Assembly (NCBI GenBank): GCA_937907495.1
Contig: CALESS010000619.1
Coordinates: forward strand, 1-7,625
DNA from: an uncultured Anaerolineaceae bacterium
Lineage (GTDB): Bacteria; Chloroflexota; Anaerolineae; Anaerolineales; Anaerolineaceae
DNA length: 7,625 nucleotides
Reading direction: 5' to 3'
Positions 1 to 7,490 of the stretch are shown piece by piece. The notes under the pieces are model-generated. The model was not told where the DNA came from and did not search any database. It worked only from the letters and a program-made list of their open reading frames with translations. The position numbers and the translations under genes were made by a program. Every line of letters begins with the position of its first letter. The stretch's first letter is position 1.

Positions 1-1108
1 TGGCAGAGGGGATATCCCGCAGGAGTTTCAGAATTTCTGCCGCAAAACCCTCCGCCGATTCTGCCACCAGCACATCTTTTCCGACTTTCACCTGCAAAGC
101 AGATACCGCCGCCGGGCTGGCAACCACCGGAGTGGCACAAGCCATGGCCTCCAACACTTTGTTTTGGATGCCGGCCCCATAGCAGACCGGGGCGGCTGCC
201 ACTGCCGCCCGCTGTAAATAAGGGCGTACATCTTCCACCTCCCCCGTCACATGGATACGCCCATCCCCCGCTAATTTCTGCAGTTCCGGGGTCGGGTCCT
301 TGCCCACCACCCATACTTTCACCTGCGGATTCTGCTGCCAGACGAGCGGCATGATCTCCTTAACCAATTGCAATACCATTCGAACATTGGCATGATAGCT
401 CATCTTCCCGCTCACCACGATGGTATCGGCCTCCCTGCCAGAGGGGTTGGGCTGGAAATAATCCAGGTCCACCCCCTGCGGGATGACTTCAATTCGCGGA
501 ACCACCCCGCCCGGGGGCTGCAAATCCAGAAACGCCTGGCGGTCCACAGCCGAGGTTACCAACACCCGGTCGAATTGGTGCACAACTTGCCGTTCATAAG
601 CCACCGTGCGCGGCAAATCAAAGCGGTTAAGCAACCGGCTCACCCGCCGCGGGTTACTCCGGGCACTCTGCCGGAACAGGTGGCTGATGCAATCCACACT
701 GTCCCAGACGACCGGGAGGCTTCGTTGGCGCTTCAAGTACAGACCAAAGCGCACCCCCCGCAGATGTTCGACATGCACAACATCAAAATTTCCGGCGCGG
801 TTATTTTCATCTGTCAACATCAGCAACTTTTCAGCCAGCAGCGGATTCCAGCTATAGACCGATTGCAAAGGCGCCTTACCCGGCACTGCCAGAGCGGAAT
901 TCAGCAGGCTCCGCCAGCCTGGCATCTCAAGTGCCATAACCGTTTCGCAAATGGTTCGCAGTTTCTCAACATCTGCCCATTCCTGTGAATTACCCGGTTG
1001 GGTCACCACCGTCACCGAATGCCCTCGCTGGCCCAGGAAGCGGATAAATTCATACGGCCGGATGCGAATACGGGAGGGCACATAGGGCACAACAAACAAG
1101 ATTCTCAT
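1..1108 (-). CDS. Family 4 glycosyltransferase, Stp1/EpsH1-associated type (C-terminus cut by window edge)
   Basis: This is a probable cytoplasmic GT-B enzyme that transfers a sugar from a nucleotide-sugar to a growing glycan. Reading the complement from the ATG at 1108-1106 gives 369 open codons with no stop before the window edge. The N-terminal strand MRILFVVPYVPS and HSVTVVTQ (residues 30-37) are typical of the acceptor-side Rossmann domain. VVWDSVDCIS (133-142) resembles the DSVDS segment of PEP-CTERM/EpsH1-system sugar transferases. VIPQGVDLDYFQP (208-220), SGKMSYHANV (233-242), DVRPYL and GIQNKVLEAMA (313-323) form the donor-binding half. E320 is the second Glu of the EX7E motif, while the first is replaced by Ala312, as I recall for this subfamily. 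A GGAGG at 1120-1116 lies 7 bases before the start, and the gap to the preceding gene is 15 bases. Only a short C-terminal helix is probably missing. The family call is firm; acceptor and sugar are unknown. Confidence 0.9.
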   Translation of the reverse strand, partial: MRILFVVPYVPSRIRIRPYEFIRFLGQRGHSVTVVTQPGNSQEWADVEKLRTICETVMALEMPGWRSLLNSALAVPGKAPLQSVYSWNPLLAEKLLMLTDENNRAGNFDVVHVEHLRGVRFGLYLKRQRSLPVVWDSVDCISHLFRQSARSNPRRVSRLLNRFDLPRTVAYERQVVHQFDRVLVTSAVDRQAFLDLQPPGGVVPRIEVIPQGVDLDYFQPNPSGREADTIVVSGKMSYHANVRMVLQLVKEIMPLVWQQNPQVKVWVVGKDPTPELQKLAGDGRIHVTGEVEDVRPYLQRAAVAAAPVCYGAGIQNKVLEAMACATPVVASPAAVSALQVKVGKDVLVAESAEGFAAEILKLLRDIPSA

Positions 1109-1123
1109 CCCGATTCCTCCATC

Positions 1124-2680
1124 TTAATGTTTCTTTGACCGCTTAACGAAGATGATGAGGAAAATCAATCCGATAAACAACGCGGCTGGAATCATGGCGG
1201 CGGCTATCAACTTCAGGTAGTCCATCTCTTTGTAGAAGGCGTTTTCTCCTGGAATATAATCGGGCGGGACGGTGGTGGTTGGAGAAATGGTCACAGCAGG
1301 AATGGCTGTTTCCGTGATCTCAATCACTGCCGGATCACCGGTCTGCGTTACCGGCATTCCGGCTGCTTCGGGTGTGGCTGTAGAGGTGGGGCGCAGCCGT
1401 GGTTTTATGGCGGTGGCTGTCGTTTTCAGCTCCGCATACCAGATGGTGTAATTCCCATTCTCTGTATCCCAAACGTGTGCTTCATCCCGCAAGGTCCAAA
1501 CCACATTCAGCACGTTCCCCCCGGAGATGGCAATCCGCGGCCATTCGGGCACATCGCCATCAAAGGTGCTTACCACATCCGGTTCCAACCAGGCATCGCC
1601 ATCCCAGGTGAGATGAAGTACTTGCAACTGCCCGATAACCCCGGTAACCCGGCCAACCAGGACCAAGTGCAGATTCCCGCTCGCATCCACCGCCATGCTG
1701 CCACCATCCAGCAACGTATTATAAAGGTCCCAGCCGCCGGAAACCCCCGGGATTTGCCTGGGGGTAGACCAACTCTCTCCCCCATCCGCAGAGAGGCGGT
1801 AATAGATTTTATCCTCTGGCAGACCCAGCCAGGTCATCACCAATTGCCCCGTCCCATCCTGGGCCAGGGCCGGATTCCGACTCTGGCTCCGCACTGCATC
1901 CAGGCGGAGCGGCTCCGTCCATGTACTGCCCCCATCGAATGAATGAGTGTACACCAGGTAAGCAGGTGAGGTAACATTTCCATAAGCCCCACCACCTTCA
2001 TCACTGGCTTCCCAAATGGCATGCAGAATGCCCTGCTGATCAATTTGCAGGCTGGGCTTTGCTGCTCCATGATCCAGGATGGAAATATCCCGGGCAACCG
2101 ACCATTGGCTGGCATCCTTCTCCAGGCTGCGGTAAAACACATGATAGCAAATCTCGCAGGTCAGAGAGGGCACATTCCAGGTGACCAACGCATGCAGTTT
2201 ACCGGTTTCATCTATTGCCGCATCCGAATAATAAGCCACCTGGTCAATGGTACTGATGGTGATCGCATTCTTCCAGGCACTGGCTCGGGCTGCTGCCCCT
2301 GAATCGGCCTCCGAAACGAAGACCTGGTTGTACCGGTAAAAAAGCACCAGCCGGTTGGTCTCATCATCTGCCACCAGCCGGGGGCGCGTGGCTTCACTGC
2401 CGCGCTCGGCCGGGATGGCGATGATGTCATTGGCAGCCGACCAGGTTTCCCCATCATCGGAGGAGGTGTACATCACGTTGTCAAAATTGCCCGTTGCCTG
2501 CGACCAGGCCACATGCAGACGGCCAAATGGATCCGCCACAATATCCGGAAACCAGGCTGAAACTTTCTCCGAAGATAAGCGCACCGGGGAAGACCAGCCA
2601 TTTTCCTGGGCTTGCACCTCCCTCCCGGCCGAAGCCAGGCAGATCAGGCAGAAAAGAAGTATCCAACGCAGCTTTTTCAT
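1124..2680 (-). CDS. Exported, membrane-anchored BNR/Asp-box beta-propeller protein (sialidase-like fold)
   Basis: The 518-residue product has a signal peptide (MKKLRW, hydrophobic 7-18, likely cleavage after VQA at 24). A beta-propeller region spans about 30-418. A Thr/Pro-rich stalk (about 420-475), one membrane helix (about 491-512) and the basic tail KRSKKH follow. The propeller should therefore lie outside the cell on a stalk. Three Asp-boxes of the S-x-D-x-G-x-x-W type are visible: SSDDGETW (73-80), SFDGGSTW (247-254) and SADGGESW (297-304). A repeat of the type P-x-(I/L)-x-x-D-x-x-G-x-L-H-x-x-W recurs near residues 45, 100, 154, 209, 270, 328 and 381. I find no FRIP motif before the first Asp-box, so sialidase activity is doubtful; glycan binding or another hydrolase role is possible. 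In-frame starts exist at 2686 (GTG), 2683 and 2680; the last is chosen because its spacing from GAGAG is best. Placement between glycosyltransferase genes suggests a role on the same glycan. Confidence 0.85.
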   Translation of the reverse strand: MKKLRWILLFCLICLASAGREVQAQENGWSSPVRLSSEKVSAWFPDIVADPFGRLHVAWSQATGNFDNVMYTSSDDGETWSAANDIIAIPAERGSEATRPRLVADDETNRLVLFYRYNQVFVSEADSGAAARASAWKNAITISTIDQVAYYSDAAIDETGKLHALVTWNVPSLTCEICYHVFYRSLEKDASQWSVARDISILDHGAAKPSLQIDQQGILHAIWEASDEGGGAYGNVTSPAYLVYTHSFDGGSTWTEPLRLDAVRSQSRNPALAQDGTGQLVMTWLGLPEDKIYYRLSADGGESWSTPRQIPGVSGGWDLYNTLLDGGSMAVDASGNLHLVLVGRVTGVIGQLQVLHLTWDGDAWLEPDVVSTFDGDVPEWPRIAISGGNVLNVVWTLRDEAHVWDTENGNYTIWYAELKTTATAIKPRLRPTSTATPEAAGMPVTQTGDPAVIEITETAIPAVTISPTTTVPPDYIPGENAFYKEMDYLKLIAAAMIPAALFIGLIFLIIFVKRSKKH

Positions 2681-2685
2681 CATCA

Positions 2686-2690
2686 CTCTC
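2686..2690 (-). promoter_or_regulatory. Ribosome binding site GAGAG for the propeller gene
   Basis: The complement reads AAAGAGAG followed by TG ATG ATG AAA. GAGAG is 5 bases from the ATG at 2680 and 2 bases from the ATG at 2683, and it overlaps the possible GTG at 2686. This favours 2680 as the start. It is a weaker site than those of the neighbouring genes. Confidence 0.5.
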
Positions 2691-2697
2691 TTTACCG

Positions 2698-4209
2698 CTA
2701 TCGCTTTCGCTGAAACACCCGGTAAGGTGGAAATTCAGCCACTTTCACAAATTCCGACTCAACCAATCCGGTATTCCAGTAGAGAAGTAACCAATCCGAG
2801 AAAGTGCCGGTGATCAGGTAATCCGGATCGCCGGTCAGAAATTCATACTTCACATCCGGCGGAACTTGTTCGTAAAAAATCTGGTGGGTGGCTGTTAGAA
2901 TGGTTGAATTCGGCGCAAAATGGAATTGCCAGTGATCTGTCAGGCCGAATACTTCCATTTCTGTCGTTTCAATCACCGCCTCTGGCGGGATATTTTCGTC
3001 AATAAATTGGCCGGTCTCTTCAACAGCAATTATGCCCTGCGTGCGCACCAGGGGCAATCCATGCCCGGCAAGGGTGATGAGAACCAGCAAAGCCAGGGTC
3101 GCCGGAACCAGCCAGTGCTTCAATTGCAGGCGATTCAACACGCTCCACCCTATGAAGTATCTCTCCAGCCGCCACAAAATCCAACCGGCCAGCATTAACG
3201 TGAAGATCCAACCCGTGTAGGTATACCGCGGATAGCGGATAGAAAGGAAGAGAAACCAGAGCGCGCAGAATAAACTGGCGATCGCCAGCATCGCCTGGCC
3301 CCAGGCAACCGGGGTTGCCAGGCGCGGTGCTTTGCTCGGGCGCAGCAAATCAAACAAAACAAACAGGGAGACCAGGAACATCACCCCTGCGACCACCAGC
3401 GCCGTGGTTGAAGTCATCCTTGGCTCCAGGGTGAGCAGCAACAAGCGCACCGAAGCCTGGGTACTAAGCAAATTGCTGGCTCGTAACTCCGCGGGCACCT
3501 GCAAGTTGACAAACAAATACCAGCCAACAATTACCAATGACGCCGCCACCAGGAAGCTCACCTCCCGCAAGGATCGTTTGCGATCCTGAATCAACCGCAG
3601 CAGCCATACCACCCCCAGCGCCGGCATCAACCAGATGGCAGCCTGGGTCTTGGAGATCATTCCCAGGCCTAATATAGCTCCGCCCAGCCACGCCAGCGGG
3701 GTCTTCCCCGTCTGCCAGGTGCGAAACCACAGGAATATCCCCACCAGGGCCATGGCTGTGGAGGTGTTTTCTGACATGAACTGCCTGCTCATCAGGAGGA
3801 AGCTGTTATCCAACATGGGTGGGACCGCCAACACCAGCAATGCCCCCACCCACCCGGCAGTTTTTCCGAACAATTTCTGCCCGAAGATCAGGATCATGAA
3901 CATACTTAGCAGCCCAAACGGAACGATCGCCAGGCGGATAATGGATACCTGCTTGCCGAACAGGGCTATGGCCGCTGCCACAGAGAGCACATCCAGGGGG
4001 CCGGCACTGATCCAGGGGTTAAAAGGCAAAAAGCCATCCACGGAATAAGAAGCATACTGGCCTGTTTCCGCCAGCGTTCGGCTCACAATGAGGCGCGCCC
4101 CCTCATCATACCAGAGCAAGGGATATTGACCAATTTTGTAGACCATGAGAACCAGTCCTAATAAGCCAAAGAGCAGGTAGGGCAAAAAGTTTATGATTTT
4201 CTGTTTCAT
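2698..4209 (-). CDS. GT-C membrane glycosyltransferase, PMT_2/ArnT-like, paralog B
   Basis: This 503-residue polytopic membrane protein has about a dozen hydrophobic segments between residues 9 and 383, followed by a soluble C-terminal domain (about 390-503) predicted to lie outside. It probably moves a sugar from a polyprenyl-phosphate donor to an acceptor on the outer face of the membrane. PLLWYDEG (30-37) carries the acidic Asp35-Glu36 pair typical of the first external loop of GT-C enzymes. PLDVLS (71-76) sits where relatives have their KPPL motif. SRQFMSEN (141-148), SKTQAAIW (186-193, with Lys187) and YPRYTYTGW (326-334) are further family-like segments. The end, EFPPYRVFQRKR, closely matches the next gene upstream. 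The ATG at 4209 is chosen over a TTG at 4215 because the latter abuts the GGAGG, and because this start brings the DE pairs of both paralogs to the same residue number. It ends 17 bases before the propeller gene. The fold family is firm; the substrate is unknown. Confidence 0.88.
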   Translation of the reverse strand: MKQKIINFLPYLLFGLLGLVLMVYKIGQYPLLWYDEGARLIVSRTLAETGQYASYSVDGFLPFNPWISAGPLDVLSVAAAIALFGKQVSIIRLAIVPFGLLSMFMILIFGQKLFGKTAGWVGALLVLAVPPMLDNSFLLMSRQFMSENTSTAMALVGIFLWFRTWQTGKTPLAWLGGAILGLGMISKTQAAIWLMPALGVVWLLRLIQDRKRSLREVSFLVAASLVIVGWYLFVNLQVPAELRASNLLSTQASVRLLLLTLEPRMTSTTALVVAGVMFLVSLFVLFDLLRPSKAPRLATPVAWGQAMLAIASLFCALWFLFLSIRYPRYTYTGWIFTLMLAGWILWRLERYFIGWSVLNRLQLKHWLVPATLALLVLITLAGHGLPLVRTQGIIAVEETGQFIDENIPPEAVIETTEMEVFGLTDHWQFHFAPNSTILTATHQIFYEQVPPDVKYEFLTGDPDYLITGTFSDWLLLYWNTGLVESEFVKVAEFPPYRVFQRKR

Positions 4210-4215
4210 GATCAA

Positions 4216-4220
4216 CCTCC
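4216..4220 (-). promoter_or_regulatory. Ribosome binding site GGAGG for paralog B
   Basis: GGAGG on the complement lies 6 bases before the ATG at 4209 and directly next to an in-frame TTG at 4215-4213. The spacing rules for the ATG. It lies within the 36-base gap that separates the two paralogs, the largest gap in the window. I see no promoter or terminator in that gap. Confidence 0.75.
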
Positions 4221-4245
4221 GTTATTCATCTTTGCAAGAACCTGA

Positions 4246-5760
4246 TCAGCGGATCCGTTGGAATACCGTGTAGGGGGGGAATTCTGTAATTTTCTCAAAT
4301 TCCGCCTCCATGATGCCGGAATTCCAATACAGCCCGGTCCAATCGGAAAGCGGTCCGGTGATCAGGTAATCGGGATCAGCCGCAACCGGGTTGTAGGGAA
4401 TGCTCGGGTTTCTTCGGTAAAAATAAATTTGCTTCGTCGCATCCAGAATATATTCGTAGGAAGGATAGTGGAAATCCCAGTGCCGGGAGACGCCAAACAG
4501 TTCCATCTCCGTTGTTTCAATGAGTGCATCCGGTGGAATTTGTGTATTGATAAATTGGGCTGTTTGCTCCACCGCAACCGGACCGTTGACCTTCAGCAAA
4601 GGCAATCCGTACGAAATCAGCATGATCATTATCAATCCGGCTTCAATCAACCAATGAAACTGTTTCATTATCCATGGGTTCTCTTTACTAATCCATTTCA
4701 CCGTTTTCATCACGACCTGGTATCCCCACCCTCCCAAAAGCATGAGGGTGAACATCCAGCCGGCAAAAGCATAGCGCGGCCACCCGATGGAGAAGAAAAA
4801 ATACCAGAAGGCACACAACAGAACGCTCACCCCCAGCGTAGCCCGCTTCCAATCGGCGGGGGTGGTGAACCATTGCTTCGAGGGCGATTGAAACAAGCCC
4901 ATCAGGGTGATCCATGAGGTGAGGATCATCACCCCAAACATCGCAACGGAGGTGGTGGTGAGAATTTTTCCGCCAAGGCCATTGAATAACTGCTGTCTGG
5001 CGGAATCCCCCAACGTTGCCAGGTTCAAACCTCGGCTTGCTTCCGGGGTGAACAAAAAGCTCACCCCATACCAACTGATAATCACAATCAACGCGGCCAC
5101 AATCTGGGCAATTTCTGGAGCGGAGCGTTTTCGATTCTGAAACCACCTGCCCAGCCAGATCAGTGTTAAGGTTGGCAACACCCAAATCATCAACGGGAAA
5201 TTGGAGATGAGCGCCAGTCCCAAGACAATCCCGCCCAGCCACGACCAACCGGCTTTCCGTGTATCCCAGGCATGGAACCATAAATAAAAACTGAGCATCA
5301 AAAGAGCAAAAGAGGAATTCTCAATCAAATTCTGGCGGCCAATCAACAAGAATCCACTGCCCATCAGGGGCGGGGCAGCCAGAACCGCGAGCGCCGCCAC
5401 CCAACCCGCGCATTTTCCAAACATCTGCCTCGAAAGCAAGATAATGAGAAGGATTCCCAACAAAGTGAAGGGCATCATCGCCAGGCGAAAATCCGCTGCA
5501 CTATTTCCCAGGATCAGCATCGCCCCGGCAGTTGAAAGTACATCCAATGGATTGGCAATCACCCAAGCGTTAAAGGGATGAAAGCCATTACTCGAATAGG
5601 TAGCAAAAACCCCTGTTTCCAGGAAAGTGCGGCTGAGGTTGATCCGGCTGCCCTCGTCATACCACAGCAAAGGGTACATTCCCAGCTTCCACGTCAGCAG
5701 CAGCACAACCAGGAGAGACAGCAAAACATACGGAACAGCCACAGACAGTCTACGTCTCAT
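4246..5760 (-). CDS. GT-C membrane glycosyltransferase, PMT_2/ArnT-like, paralog A
   Basis: This 504-residue membrane protein has the same architecture as the gene that follows it: about a dozen hydrophobic segments and a soluble C-terminal domain (about 390-504). By hand, residues 1-187 align with the downstream paralog without gaps: PLLWYDEG with Asp35-Glu36, PFNAW (62-66), PLDVLS (71-76), FGKCAGWV (114-121), GRQNLIEN (141-148) and WLGG (174-177). Overall the pair differ by one residue in length. About 62 of 111 C-terminal positions are identical, including IETTEME, DPDYLITG and EFPPY. One notable change is Asn187, where the paralog has Lys in the segment that in many PMT_2 proteins carries a conserved lysine. 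The expected role is transfer from a polyprenyl-phosphate sugar at the outer face of the membrane. Its ATG overlaps the stop of the preceding gene as ATGA, so the two are probably translationally coupled. Substrate specificity cannot be inferred. Confidence 0.88.
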   Translation of the reverse strand: MRRRLSVAVPYVLLSLLVVLLLTWKLGMYPLLWYDEGSRINLSRTFLETGVFATYSSNGFHPFNAWVIANPLDVLSTAGAMLILGNSAADFRLAMMPFTLLGILLIILLSRQMFGKCAGWVAALAVLAAPPLMGSGFLLIGRQNLIENSSFALLMLSFYLWFHAWDTRKAGWSWLGGIVLGLALISNFPLMIWVLPTLTLIWLGRWFQNRKRSAPEIAQIVAALIVIISWYGVSFLFTPEASRGLNLATLGDSARQQLFNGLGGKILTTTSVAMFGVMILTSWITLMGLFQSPSKQWFTTPADWKRATLGVSVLLCAFWYFFFSIGWPRYAFAGWMFTLMLLGGWGYQVVMKTVKWISKENPWIMKQFHWLIEAGLIMIMLISYGLPLLKVNGPVAVEQTAQFINTQIPPDALIETTEMELFGVSRHWDFHYPSYEYILDATKQIYFYRRNPSIPYNPVAADPDYLITGPLSDWTGLYWNSGIMEAEFEKITEFPPYTVFQRIR

Positions 5761-7490
5761 GGGGATGTTCCCCCGGTCTGCGTGATTACCTCATAAACCG
5801 CAACCTCACCCACGCTAAAGACCTGGGTCAGGGTACTGCTCTGACCATCCATCCAGACAGGCTCCCAAAACAATAAGGGGTCTTCATCTGCCCCGCCCAG
5901 CAGGTGTTCCGCCGGCCCGCTGATGACGTAATCCACTCCATAGTCCTGCAGCAGTTTCATCCTTTCGGTTTCCGGCAGCTTTGGGGAGAATACCCTGGCA
6001 ACTACATCCTGCTTCTCGTAAAAACGAATGGTTTGTGCCCAGTGGGCAAGAAAAGCACTGCGGCCGCTGAGGCCGGGGATGTACTGGCCCACCTCCAGGC
6101 TGCTCAGCACCACAGCATCGGGCGGGGTGTTCTCCTCGAGCCAATAAATGGCCGTAACTTCGTCCTCACGCAGAAAAAAGGGATAATCATAACGGTGCAG
6201 GTCATAAAACCGCCAGGCAAACAAATACAAATTGGTCAGCGCGCAAAAGGCGATCAAAATTCCGCCGGCCCACAACCCCATCCGCCGGGCCGAGAAACGC
6301 ACTTGCAGCCAGGGAACCACCCAGCGGAACAATCCGATTCCTGCCAGCAGAATCACCGGCATCTGCCAGGAATTAATCATGTGAATTTGAAAATCGGTTG
6401 GGATATAGGTCAACAGCCAGCCCGCAAAAAACCAGACCAGCAAGAACAGAAGCATGGGATTTTGCCGCAATTCAGCCCATTGCTGGCGGACATTGCTGGA
6501 GATCACCCCAATCGCCGTGAGAAGAGACATCATCAATGGCAGACCCATGAGGATGAAGAAATGCAACAGGTTCGGGGTATAGACCCCCGCATTGGCAAAT
6601 TGCGCCAACACTTCCGACCAGGTGGGGTCCAGCCGGGTCAGTAGAACGTTATAAATGGCCGGCGGGCAGGAGATCAACCCGGTGATGAGCATGGCTTTAA
6701 ACCAATAGGTTGGAAAACGCCGCTCCAATACCCAGCGGCAGAGCGCATAACAAATGGGGATGGACCACACGATCAACAGATCATATCCGTGCTGCCACCC
6801 AAGCAAAAAAGCCACAACCCCGGCAGCCACAGCCCAACGCAGCCGCCCTTGCTCCTCTCCCACCAGCAAACAAGCCAGGGTAGCCAGGATGAACGCCCCG
6901 GCCTCAAGGAAGTGGGGGTATGCCATCAAGCACAGCAAGGTATTGCCTTCGGCAACATATACATCCAGTGGGAAGATGAGTTCCCCCCGCAGAAGGGTAT
7001 ATTTCAGCAGCACCAGAACCCACCCCAGGCCGGAGCTGAGCGCCAGCAGCAAAAAGACCAACCGGCGTTGGAGCAGGTCTTTGAACACACGGGCGATGAA
7101 CCAGTAAGCCATCAGGAAGAAGGCAAACCCGGAGAAGAAACGTAAAATCTGATAGACCCAGGCATATCCCAGGCCGCTGACCTTACCCACCTGGGCCAAC
7201 ACCCACCACAGCAAGTTGAAGAATATTGCCGGGTTGGCCTCGGATGTCAACCGGTTGGGAATGAGCCAGTTGGATTGAAAGCCCTTATACCATGACAAAT
7301 ATTGCGCATGGTCGGAAACATTCAGGATGAACCCCATGAAGTGCTTCCCATCGGGTGCGGTGAGTTGAGCAAACAAATAGGGCAAGCCGGTCAATAGCAG
7401 CAGACCCAGCGTCACAAGGCCTGCGAACCGCCATTCCTTCCGGCTGACCCGGGCTTGAGGTGAGTTGGAGGTCAAGGTTTCTGCTTTCAC
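5757..7490 (-). CDS. Polytopic GT-C-like membrane protein, probable glycosyltransferase
   Basis: The 577-residue product has roughly eleven or twelve hydrophobic segments from residue 22 to 427 and a soluble C-terminal domain (about 428-577). The first external loop carries Asp60-His61 (VSDHAQYLSW) and a later Glu84 (TSEANPAIFFN), where GT-C enzymes usually place catalytic acidic residues. Other distinctive segments are DVYVAEG (176-182), YPHF (191-194), GWQHGYD (231-237) and PTDFQIHMINSW before a late helix. The C-terminal part resembles that of the two following proteins: ENTPPDAVV (453-461) and GVDYVISGP (518-526). The start is a GTG at 7490, supported by AGGGAG 6 bases upstream; the next ATG (Met52) would delete the first membrane helix. 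It directly abuts the preceding stop (TAAGTG) and overlaps the next gene by 4 bases. It is more distant from the PMT_2 pair than they are from each other. The membrane GT-C class is likely, the precise family uncertain. Confidence 0.8.
   Translation of the reverse strand: MKAETLTSNSPQARVSRKEWRFAGLVTLGLLLLTGLPYLFAQLTAPDGKHFMGFILNVSDHAQYLSWYKGFQSNWLIPNRLTSEANPAIFFNLLWWVLAQVGKVSGLGYAWVYQILRFFSGFAFFLMAYWFIARVFKDLLQRRLVFLLLALSSGLGWVLVLLKYTLLRGELIFPLDVYVAEGNTLLCLMAYPHFLEAGAFILATLACLLVGEEQGRLRWAVAAGVVAFLLGWQHGYDLLIVWSIPICYALCRWVLERRFPTYWFKAMLITGLISCPPAIYNVLLTRLDPTWSEVLAQFANAGVYTPNLLHFFILMGLPLMMSLLTAIGVISSNVRQQWAELRQNPMLLFLLVWFFAGWLLTYIPTDFQIHMINSWQMPVILLAGIGLFRWVVPWLQVRFSARRMGLWAGGILIAFCALTNLYLFAWRFYDLHRYDYPFFLREDEVTAIYWLEENTPPDAVVLSSLEVGQYIPGLSGRSAFLAHWAQTIRFYEKQDVVARVFSPKLPETERMKLLQDYGVDYVISGPAEHLLGGADEDPLLFWEPVWMDGQSSTLTQVFSVGEVAVYEVITQTGGTSP
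5761..5774 (-). promoter_or_regulatory. Small hairpin covering the ribosome binding site of paralog A
   Basis: The complement reads GGGGGAACATCCCC immediately before the ATG at 5760. Five pairs (GGGGA with UCCCC) can close over a 3-base ACA loop. The purine-rich GGGGGAA is the only Shine-Dalgarno candidate, 7 bases from the ATG. The stem lies within the last codons of the upstream gene, so ribosomes finishing that gene would open it, which fits translational coupling through the ATGA overlap. The pairing is seen; the function is inferred. Confidence 0.35.

Noticed and set aside
368..988. 206-codon open frame on the plus strand
   Set aside because: It lies antisense within the family 4 transferase, whose motifs are clear in the complement. 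The product is rich in His, Gln and Pro with no recognisable motif and no good Shine-Dalgarno site.
1124..2680. Calling the propeller a catalytic exo-alpha-sialidase
   Set aside because: Asp-boxes occur in many propellers that are not sialidases. I could not find FRIP or place the arginine triad.
2686..2697. Terminator or promoter between paralog B and the propeller gene
   Set aside because: The gap is only 11-17 bases, with no GC-rich hairpin followed by a T run and no room for a promoter.
4210..4245. Promoter in the largest gap
   Set aside because: The 36 bases hold a strong ribosome binding site but no convincing -35/-10 pair or operator repeat.
4258..4917. 219-codon open frame on the plus strand
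   Set aside because: It is antisense to the C-terminal half of paralog A, which aligns throughout with its paralog. No domain is visible.
5904..6644. 246-codon open frame on the plus strand
   Set aside because: It is antisense to the 577-residue membrane protein. It is Gln/His/Pro-rich, as expected for the reverse of a hydrophobic-helix gene, and has no motif.
2698..7490. Oligosaccharyltransferase (PglB/AglB/STT3) identity for the GT-C proteins
   Set aside because: No WWDYG-type motif is present in any of the three, and the C-terminal domains are too small.
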